NCBI GenBank assembly: GCA_019683665.1
Contig: JADGIB010000002.1
Location: 1 to 35,692 of the forward strand
From: Solirubrobacteraceae bacterium
Lineage (GTDB): Bacteria; Actinomycetota; Thermoleophilia; Solirubrobacterales; Solirubrobacteraceae
Reading direction: 5' to 3'
Length of the DNA stretch: 35,692 nt
Part shown: one piece after another, positions 30,245-35,692 of the stretch
Numbering within the stretch: position 1 is the stretch's first letter
Layout of the letters: each line of letters opens with the position of its first letter
The notes under the pieces: model-generated
Told to the model about the DNA's origin: nothing
Database searches by the model: none
The model's input: only the letters and a program-made list of their open reading frames with translations
Made by a program: the position numbers and the translations under genes

Positions 30245-31195
30245 GTGCGAGGCGGAATCGACCTCGGCGGAACGAAGATCCAGGCGATCGTCGTCGACGA
30301 CGACCACGCGATCGTCGGCGAGGCGCGGCGCCCCACGCCGGCCACCGGCGGCCCCGACGACGTCATCGCCGCCCTCGCCGAGGCCCAGCGCGAGGCGGCC
30401 GCCGCGGCCGGGACGACGACCGAGGCCCTGGCCGGCGTCGGGCTCGGCTCGCCCGGCGACGTCGACGCCGGCGCGGGCACGATCGCCCAGGCCGGCAACC
30501 TCCCGAACTGGCGCGACCCGGTCCCGGTCGGGGAGCGCCTCGGCGCGCTGCTCGGCACGCGGGTGGCGATCGGCAACGACGTCTCCGTCGCGACGAAGGC
30601 CGAGTACGAGCTCGGCGCCGGCCGCCCCTACCGCTCGCTGCTCGGCGTCTTCTGGGGCACCGGCGTCGGCGGCGGGCTCATCCTCGACGGGCGCGAGTGG
30701 CTCGGCCGCGGCGCCGCCGGCGAGATCGGCCACATGGTCGTCAAGGAGGGCGGCGCGAAGTGCCCGTGCGGCCGCCACGGCTGCATGGAGGCCTACGCGG
30801 GCCGCAAGGCGATGGAGCTGACCGCCCGCGCGCGCCACGAGAAGGGCGAGCCGACGAAGCTGTTCAAGATCATGGAGGAGAAGGGCCGCGACCGGCTCAC
30901 GAGCGCGGTCTGGGCCAAGGCGATCGAGCACGAGGACACGCTCGCCGTCCACCTCATCGACCGCGCCTACCGGGCGATCACCACCGCCGTCGCGTCGGCC
31001 GTCAACCTCCTCGACCTCGAGGCGATCGTCCTCGGCGGCGGGCTCGGCGTGCGCTTCGGCGAGGCCGCCGCCCAGCGGCTGGCGGCCGAGATGCGCCCGC
31101 ACCTCTTCAACGACGACCGGCCCCCGGCGGTGAAGGTCGCCGAGCTGGGCGACTACGGCGGCGCGCTCGGCGCCGCGATGCTCGTCGGGCCATGA
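30245..31195 (+). CDS. ROK-family sugar kinase (glucokinase-like)
   Basis: 316-residue ROK protein, probably a glucokinase phosphorylating glucose or a related sugar with ATP. The N-terminal phosphate loop is GIDLGGTK (4-11). The catalytic base is Asp112 in IGNDVSVATKAEY. Zinc ligands are His163 in EIGHMVV and Cys173, Cys175 and Cys180 in CPCGRHGC, followed by Glu182, the full ROK signature. No helix-turn-helix precedes it, so it is a kinase, not an NagC-type repressor. The GTG start has AGGAGGAG five bases upstream, overlapping the SDR stop region. Its TGA overlaps the MFS ATG (ATGA). With the MFS gene it may handle uptake or efflux and activation of one sugar. Confidence 0.93.
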   Translation: MRGGIDLGGTKIQAIVVDDDHAIVGEARRPTPATGGPDDVIAALAEAQREAAAAAGTTTEALAGVGLGSPGDVDAGAGTIAQAGNLPNWRDPVPVGERLGALLGTRVAIGNDVSVATKAEYELGAGRPYRSLLGVFWGTGVGGGLILDGREWLGRGAAGEIGHMVVKEGGAKCPCGRHGCMEAYAGRKAMELTARARHEKGEPTKLFKIMEEKGRDRLTSAVWAKAIEHEDTLAVHLIDRAYRAITTAVASAVNLLDLEAIVLGGGLGVRFGEAAAQRLAAEMRPHLFNDDRPPAVKVAELGDYGGALGAAMLVGP

Positions 31196-32727
31196 GCGCC
31201 ACGCCGACGCGGACGCCGAACCCCAACCGCTGGTGGACCCTCGGCGTCGTCTGCGTCGGCATCTTCATGCTCCTGCTCGACATCACGGTCGTGAACGTCG
31301 CGCTGCCCGACATCGAGCGCGACCTCGGCGCCTCGTTCGCCGAGCTGCAGTGGGTCGTCGACGCCTACGCGCTCACGCTCGCCGCGCTCATGCTCACGGC
31401 CGGCTCGGTCGCCGACCGCGTCGGCCGCCGGCTCGTCTTCGCCGTCGGCCTCGGCGTCTTCGCGGGCTCGTCGCTGGCCTGCGGGCTGGCGCCGACCGCG
31501 ACGTGGCTCGACGTGCTGCGCGGGGTGCAGGGCGTCGGCGGGGCGATCATGTTCGCCTGCTCGCTCGCGCTCATCGGGACCGCGTTCCACGGCCGCGAGC
31601 GCGGCGTCGCCTTCGGGGTCTTCGGCGGCGTCGCCGGCGCGGCCCTCGCCGTCGGGCCGCTCGTCGGCGGCGCGCTCACCCAGGGGCTCGGCTGGCAGTG
31701 GATCTTCTTCGTCAACGTGCCGATCGGCGCGGCGGCGCTGGCGGTGATGCTGCGCCGCGTCGACGAGTCGCGCGACCCGCGCGGCGGCGGCATCGACGTG
31801 CCCGGCGTCGTCACCTGGTCGGCGGCGCTGTTCCTGCTCATCTTCGCGCTCGTGCGCGGCAACGCCGAGGGCTGGGGCAGCCTGCCGATCGCCGGCTCGC
31901 TCGTCGCCGCCGGCGTCCTGCTCGCCGCGTTCGTCGCGCGCGAGCTGACGACCGACCACCCGATGCTCGACCTGTCGCTGCTGCGGGTGCCGAGCTTCGC
32001 GGGCGCCGCGATCGTCGGGTTCACGCTCTCGGCGTCGCTGTACGCGATGTTCCTCTACATCACGCTCTACCTCCAGAACGTGCTCGGGCACTCGCCGATG
32101 GAGGCCGGTCTGCAGCTGCTGCCGCTGACGCTGCTGTCGCTCGTCGTCGCGCCGATCTCCGGGCGGCTGACCGCGCACGTCCCGCTGCGCCTCCCGCTCG
32201 GCCTCGCGCTCCTGCTGATCGCCGTCGCGCTCGTGCTCATGTCGCCCGTCGACGCCGGCTCGACGTGGACCGTCCTGCTGCCCGGCTTCCTCGTCGCGGG
32301 CGTCGCCAACGGGATGGTCAACCCGCCGCTGGCGTCGGTCCAGATCGGGGTCGTCGAGCCGAGCCGCAGCGGCATGGCGTCGGGGATCGGCAACACGTTC
32401 CGCCAGGTCGGGACGGCGACCGCGATCGCCGCCTACGGGGCGATCTTCGAGCACCGCGTCGCCGAGAGGACGCTGGCCGGGCTCGACGCCGGGGCCCGGC
32501 GCGCGCTCGCCGCCACCGGGGAGCTCGGCCAGGCGCTCGCCTCCGGGCACGTGACCGAGATCGCGGCGCGGCTGCCGCCCGCCGCCCGCGAGCCGTTCGA
32601 GCACGCGGTCCGCGTCGGCTTCACCGGCGCCCTGCACGAGCTGTTCCTCATCGCCGCCGCGGTCGCGCTCGTCGGCGCCGTCGGCGGGTTCGCGCTCGTC
32701 CGCGCCCGTGACCTCGTCTCGCACTGA
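31192..32727 (+). CDS. MFS transporter, DHA2 (14-helix, EmrB/QacA) type
   Basis: 511-residue proton-driven exporter of the DHA2 group. The D1 motif LDITVVNVALPDIERDLG (about 29-46) and the A-motif-like region GSVADRVGRRLVF (about 72-84) are clear. The antiporter motif C region reads GGVAGAALAVGPLVGGAL (about 146-163), and PIGAAALAVMLRRV precedes the long loop. About 14 hydrophobic segments are visible. Such proteins export drugs, dyes or metabolites; which one is unknown. The start overlaps the ROK stop by four bases, so it is the third gene of the SDR-ROK-MFS operon. G/C-rich inverted sequences in the 73-bp gap downstream may terminate the operon, but pairing is imperfect. Confidence 0.93.
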   Translation: MSATPTRTPNPNRWWTLGVVCVGIFMLLLDITVVNVALPDIERDLGASFAELQWVVDAYALTLAALMLTAGSVADRVGRRLVFAVGLGVFAGSSLACGLAPTATWLDVLRGVQGVGGAIMFACSLALIGTAFHGRERGVAFGVFGGVAGAALAVGPLVGGALTQGLGWQWIFFVNVPIGAAALAVMLRRVDESRDPRGGGIDVPGVVTWSAALFLLIFALVRGNAEGWGSLPIAGSLVAAGVLLAAFVARELTTDHPMLDLSLLRVPSFAGAAIVGFTLSASLYAMFLYITLYLQNVLGHSPMEAGLQLLPLTLLSLVVAPISGRLTAHVPLRLPLGLALLLIAVALVLMSPVDAGSTWTVLLPGFLVAGVANGMVNPPLASVQIGVVEPSRSGMASGIGNTFRQVGTATAIAAYGAIFEHRVAERTLAGLDAGARRALAATGELGQALASGHVTEIAARLPPAAREPFEHAVRVGFTGALHELFLIAAAVALVGAVGGFALVRARDLVSH

Positions 32728-32800
32728 GCGGCGCTCCGACACCCGTCCAGCGGCCGCGCGCGGGGGCGCGGCGGGCCGCCCGGGCGCCGATGTCGGACGC

Positions 32801-33337
32801 GTGCTGTCGCGTTCCCTGCTCCCGACCCTCCTGACCGCCCTCGCGCTCGCCGCCCCGGCCGCCGCGGCCCCCGCCCTCGACGCGGACACGGGCCCGTACA
32901 CGAACCCGCCGACCGCGCCGGCGACGACCCCGGTGAGCGGCAGCGCCACGGCGAACCCGCTGGTGGCGAAGCTGTGGGCGGCGGCCGTCCGCTACTGGGG
33001 CGGCGCCCCCGCGAGCTGCGCGTCGGCCGGCGTGTCGATCCGCCTCTCGACCGAGGACCCGGAGGCGACCGGCGACGCCGACGAGGCCGTCTACAACGGC
33101 TGGGTCTACGACGACGACCTGTGCACGATGTACCTGAACGTGCGCAACGAGAGCTGGCCGATCCGCGCGCGCAACGCCGAGCTCTGGTGCCAGATCATCA
33201 CCCACGAGGCCGGGCACATGCTCGGCCTGAGCCACTCGCGCAACAAGCGCCACATCATGTACGAGGGCTGGATCCCGAACGCGAACCCGCACTGCCGGGC
33301 GTTCCGGCCCAAGGCGCGGTCGACGCGCCGCCGGTGA
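32801..33337 (+). CDS. Small secreted matrixin-like metalloprotease
   Basis: 178-residue exported metzincin-like peptidase. Signal peptide 1-23 (LSRSLLPTLLTALALAAPAAAA), then a compact domain with the zinc motif HEAGHMLGLSH (135-145; ligands His135, His139 and His145, base Glu136) and a Met-turn candidate Met153 in HIMYEG, eight residues on. This is the matrixin (M10A) arrangement, without a recognisable pro-domain cysteine switch. Four Cys (73, 108, 130 and 165) may form two disulfides. The short spacing from third His to Met is compatible with metzincins. The GTG start is chosen as the first codon before the signal peptide; no -10 hexamer or Shine-Dalgarno sequence is convincing. A hairpin follows the stop directly. 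The substrate is unknown. Confidence 0.8.
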   Translation: MLSRSLLPTLLTALALAAPAAAAPALDADTGPYTNPPTAPATTPVSGSATANPLVAKLWAAAVRYWGGAPASCASAGVSIRLSTEDPEATGDADEAVYNGWVYDDDLCTMYLNVRNESWPIRARNAELWCQIITHEAGHMLGLSHSRNKRHIMYEGWIPNANPHCRAFRPKARSTRRR

Positions 33338-33360
33338 CCGGCGGGGCGGCGGCCCGCCGG
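33338..33360 (+). terminator. Hairpin terminator after the matrixin-like gene
   Basis: CCGGCGGG pairs perfectly with CCCGCCGG around a seven-base loop, starting at the base after the stop codon. There is no T tract, as is common in G+C-rich actinobacteria. The next gene's -10 element follows five bases later. Confidence 0.6.
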
Positions 33361-33364
33361 ACGC

Positions 33365-33370
33365 GATACT
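33365..33370 (+). promoter_or_regulatory. Putative -10 element of the PhaC-like gene
   Basis: GATACT (one mismatch to TATACT), seven bases before the ATG and right after a terminator hairpin, so the gene likely starts its own leaderless transcript. Confidence 0.5.
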
Positions 33371-33377
33371 GGACGCG

Positions 33378-34481
33378 ATGCGCCTGCCGCCGACCCCGGC
33401 CGAGCTGACGGCCGCCGCCGCCAACCTCCACGACGCGATCTTCCGCGGCGGCGTCGCCGACCTGCGCCGGGCGCCGGCCTCGATCATCGACGAGGGGCCG
33501 CAGCGGACGGTGTTCCGCTACCACCCGGTCCACGACGCGCCCGCGGGCCCGCCCGAGCCGGTCCTCCTCGTCCCGCCGCTGGCCGCGCCGCCGACCTGCT
33601 TCGACCTGCGCCGCGGCTGCTCGTACGTCGCCCACCTGCTGGCCGGCGGCCGGCGCACCTACCTCGTCGACTACGGCGAGATCGGCTTCTCCGACCGCGA
33701 GCTCGGGCTCGAGCACTGGATCGACGACGTCCTGCCCGCCGCGATCCGCCGCGTCAGCGAGGACGCCGGCGGCGCGCCGGTCCAGCTCGTCGGCTGGTGC
33801 CTGGGCGGGATCATGACCCTGCTGGCCGCCGCCGCCGACCGGGACCTGCCGATCGACGCGATCGCGACGGTCGCGGCGCCGTTCGACGTCCGGCGCGTGC
33901 CGCTGCTGCAGCCGCTGCGGCTGCCGGTCAACGCGACCGGCGGCTGGCTGCTGTCGCCGATCTACCGCGCGCTCGGGACCGCGCCCGCGCCGATCGTGCG
34001 GCGCGTCTTCCAGCTCACGTCGATCGACAAGGAGCTGACGAAGCCGCTCGCCCGCCTGCGCCACCTCGACGACCGCGAGTTCCTCGCCCAGATCGAGGCG
34101 GTCGACGACTTCACCCGCCACATGCAGGCCTACCCGGGGCGGACGTTCGGCCAGCTCTACCACCGCTTCTTCCGGGTCAACGACCTCGCCGACGGGCGGC
34201 TCGCGCTCGACGGCCGGGTGCTCGACCTGCGCGACGTGACCGCGCCGGTCCTGGTGATCGCCGGCGACCGCGACGGCCTCGCGCCGCGGCCCGCCGTCCA
34301 CCACGTCGCCAAGCTGCTGCCCAACGCGGCGCAGGTGCGGCTGGAGACCGGCCCGGGCGGGCACCTCGGCGTCCTCGCCGGGCGCGCGGCGCGCACGACG
34401 ACGTGGGCCTGGATCGACGACTTCCTCGCCGGCCGCGCGGCGGCGGCCGAGGGCGGCGACGCGCTGCGCGTCGTCGCGTGA
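33378..34481 (+). CDS. PhaC-like alpha/beta hydrolase
   Basis: 367-residue alpha/beta-hydrolase-fold protein related to polyhydroxyalkanoate synthases. The lipase-like box is GWCLGG (139-144), where the nucleophile is Cys141, not Ser; G-x-C-x-G is the hallmark of PhaC-type synthases. The other triad members are probably Asp299 in IAGDRDGLAP and His329 in GPGGHLG. VLLVPPLAAPPTCFDLRRGCSYVAHLLAGGRRTYLVDYG (62-100) is typical of class III synthases. Length is similar to class III PhaC (about 350-360). No phaE, phaA, phaB or phasin gene is adjacent, so polymer synthesis is not certain; it could be a Cys-hydrolase or acyltransferase paralogue. The ATG follows GATACT by seven bases. Confidence 0.85.
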   Translation: MRLPPTPAELTAAAANLHDAIFRGGVADLRRAPASIIDEGPQRTVFRYHPVHDAPAGPPEPVLLVPPLAAPPTCFDLRRGCSYVAHLLAGGRRTYLVDYGEIGFSDRELGLEHWIDDVLPAAIRRVSEDAGGAPVQLVGWCLGGIMTLLAAAADRDLPIDAIATVAAPFDVRRVPLLQPLRLPVNATGGWLLSPIYRALGTAPAPIVRRVFQLTSIDKELTKPLARLRHLDDREFLAQIEAVDDFTRHMQAYPGRTFGQLYHRFFRVNDLADGRLALDGRVLDLRDVTAPVLVIAGDRDGLAPRPAVHHVAKLLPNAAQVRLETGPGGHLGVLAGRAARTTTWAWIDDFLAGRAAAAEGGDALRVVA

Positions 34482-34535
34482 GCCGGGGCTCCTGTCCGTG
34501 AAGGCGCACTTGCAGGCGGACCGGGGGCGGGTGAC

Positions 34536-34541
34536 TACCCT
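34536..34541 (+). promoter_or_regulatory. Putative -10 element of the L,D-transpeptidase gene
   Basis: TACCCT, ten bases before the ATG at 34552, no Shine-Dalgarno sequence. It favours this ATG over an in-frame GTG at 34498, which would also bury the signal peptide. Confidence 0.5.
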
Positions 34542-34551
34542 GACCCGCCGC

Positions 34552-35691
34552 ATGGACGCTCGCCGCCGCATCCCGACCGCAGCCCTCGCCGTCGCCGCCG
34601 CGCTCGCCGCCGCCGCGCCGGCCGCCGCCGCGACCGACGACGACACCGCGGTCATCGCCCCGGGCACGCTCGTCGGCGGGATCGACCTCGGCGGGCAGAC
34701 GATCGCGCAGGCGGCCGCGACGCTCGACGCGCAGCTCAAGCCGCGGCTGCTCGCGCCGGTCACCGTGCGGATCGCCGGCAGGACGTTCCAGATCGGCGGG
34801 ACGCGGGCCGGCGTCCGGCTCGACGCGCTGCGCACCGCGCGCCGCGCCTACTACGCGGGCCGCGACGCCGCCGCGACGACGACGCCGACGCCGGCGCCCG
34901 CGACGCCGCCGTCGTCGACGACCACGCCGGCGGCGACGGCCCCGGCGACGACGACGAGCACCGGCCCGGAGACGCGGACGGCCGCCCGGCGCGACGGCGG
35001 CGCCGTCCCCGGCGTCAGCGTGCCGCCCGCCGTCTCGGTCTCGACGAAGGCGGTCCGCGCCTGGGCCGGCAAGGTCGCCGCCCGGACGAGCCGCGCCCCG
35101 CGCGACGCCCGCCTGCGGATCGGCGTGACGCGGATGCGCGTGATCCCGGCCCGCCGCGGGATGGCCGTCGACGCCTCCCGGCTCGCGTCGAAGGTCGTCG
35201 CCGCGTTCAAGGACCCGGCCGCGTCGCGCACGATCCGCCAGGAGCGCACGGCGGTCGACCCGAAGGTGACGGTCGCCGACCTGCGCCGCCAGAACGCGAC
35301 GATCGTCACCGTCGACCGCGGCCGCTTCACGCTGCGGCTGTTCAAGAACCTCAAGCTCGTCAAGCGCTACCCGATCGCCATCGGCATGGCGGGGATGGAC
35401 ACGCCGGCCGGCCTGTACTCGATCGCCAACAAGGCCGTGAACCCGGCCTGGCACGTCCCGAACTCCGCGTGGGCGGGCTCGCTGGCCGGCCAGGTCATCC
35501 CGGGCGGCGCGCCGAACAACCCGCTGAAGGCCCGCTGGCTGGGGATCGTCGACGGCGTCGGGATCCACGGCACCGCCGAGGAGTGGTCGATCGGGACCCG
35601 CGCCTCGCACGGCTGCATCCGGATGCGGGTGCGCGACGTCATCGACCTGTACCCGCGGGTGCCGGTCGGGGCGAAGGTCCTCATCCGCTAG
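34552..35691 (+). CDS. L,D-transpeptidase with PG_binding_4-like regions and a YkuD domain
   Basis: 379-residue exported cell-wall enzyme cross-linking peptidoglycan stems (3-3 or attachment links). Order: signal peptide 1-27; a PG_binding_4-like half (38-90, TLVGGIDLGGQTIAQAAATLDAQL); a Thr/Pro/Ala-rich linker (about 106-143); a second such region (160-240); and a YkuD catalytic domain (about 250-379) with His339 (GIHGT) and the SHGCIRM motif with Ser352, His353 and nucleophile Cys355. The architecture is the common one in Thermoleophilia; the Thr/Pro-rich low-complexity linker between the two regions looks like an extended cell-wall-spanning spacer. The ATG is set by TACCCT ten bases upstream. 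The gene is complete, with its stop two bases from the window end. Confidence 0.92.
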   Translation: MDARRRIPTAALAVAAALAAAAPAAAATDDDTAVIAPGTLVGGIDLGGQTIAQAAATLDAQLKPRLLAPVTVRIAGRTFQIGGTRAGVRLDALRTARRAYYAGRDAAATTTPTPAPATPPSSTTTPAATAPATTTSTGPETRTAARRDGGAVPGVSVPPAVSVSTKAVRAWAGKVAARTSRAPRDARLRIGVTRMRVIPARRGMAVDASRLASKVVAAFKDPAASRTIRQERTAVDPKVTVADLRRQNATIVTVDRGRFTLRLFKNLKLVKRYPIAIGMAGMDTPAGLYSIANKAVNPAWHVPNSAWAGSLAGQVIPGGAPNNPLKARWLGIVDGVGIHGTAEEWSIGTRASHGCIRMRVRDVIDLYPRVPVGAKVLIR

Positions 35692-35692
35692 G

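Noticed and set aside
32728-32800. Terminator between the MFS and matrixin genes
   Set aside because: G/C-rich inverted segments exist, but pairing is imperfect and no clear hairpin stands out from background.
1-35692. Mobile element, prophage, CRISPR array, tRNA or rRNA
   Set aside because: No transposase, integrase, phage structural motif, direct-repeat array or tRNA/rRNA pattern was seen on either strand; gene order and composition look chromosomal and uniform.

Overview
The window is about three-quarters G+C by eye, packed with genes, and rich in GTG starts and 1-4 base start/stop overlaps (ATGA, GTGA, TGATG). CIRCE operators of the GGCACTC type, an lhr-nei repair pair, a PafBC-like double-WYL regulator, F420-type oxidoreductases, a CGNR zinc-finger regulator and PG_binding_4/YkuD L,D-transpeptidase architecture all point to a deep-branching actinobacterium. 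Class Thermoleophilia, order Solirubrobacterales (Solirubrobacter/Conexibacter/Patulibacter-like) is the best guess. This is an inference from gene content; no rRNA is present. It reads as ordinary chromosome: I see no phage, transposase, CRISPR array, tRNA or rRNA, and no gene-free stretch longer than about 150 bases.

Layout. 1-3.7 kb: an amidase diverges from a CGNR regulator translationally coupled to a citrate synthase; a MarR regulator converges on them. 3.8-6.6 kb: a four-unit DUF4389 membrane protein, an M48 membrane metalloprotease in another frame with an unresolved junction, and an ArsC/Spx-like thioredoxin-fold protein. 6.7-8.8 kb: groES-groEL with two CIRCE operators 50 bp apart, the distal one inside the end of the next gene. 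8.8-13.3 kb: two secreted unknowns, a polytopic membrane protein, an ASCH protein, a CRP/FNR regulator overlapping a NUDIX hydrolase, and BioY. 13.4-20.8 kb: a minus-strand run tetR-udgB-lhr-nei-GDPD, mainly base-excision and helicase repair. 20.8-27.6 kb: a lipoprotein, then a minus-strand run of double-WYL regulator, LLM-type oxidoreductase, PPOX-fold protein and rmlA-rmlD-rmlB for dTDP-rhamnose, with rmlC absent. 27.7-29.5 kb: a NarL-type response regulator coupled to a 64-residue protein that is only a HisKA domain, then an OB-fold/HD-domain YhaM-like nuclease. 29.5-32.7 kb: SDR, ROK sugar kinase and DHA2-type MFS exporter operon. 32.8-35.7 kb: a small secreted matrixin-like metalloprotease, a PhaC-like hydrolase and an L,D-transpeptidase.

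The strongest cross-window signal is regulatory. At most first-in-transcript genes a TANNNT hexamer (a -10 element) ends only 6-11 bases before the start codon, with no Shine-Dalgarno sequence, which implies leaderless mRNAs. The clear Shine-Dalgarno sites belong mostly to internal operon genes (rmlA, ROK kinase, groEL), to groES and to bioY. These -10 elements also settle several start codons (WYL regulator, TetR, helicase, MarR).

Other points of interest: the double CIRCE arrangement, the HisKA-only mini-protein, the DUF4389/M48 frame conflict, the compact repair operon, and active-site substitutions in the citrate synthase and the phosphodiesterase. I did not find a clearly unprecedented multi-gene system; most modules belong to known families in unusual arrangements.
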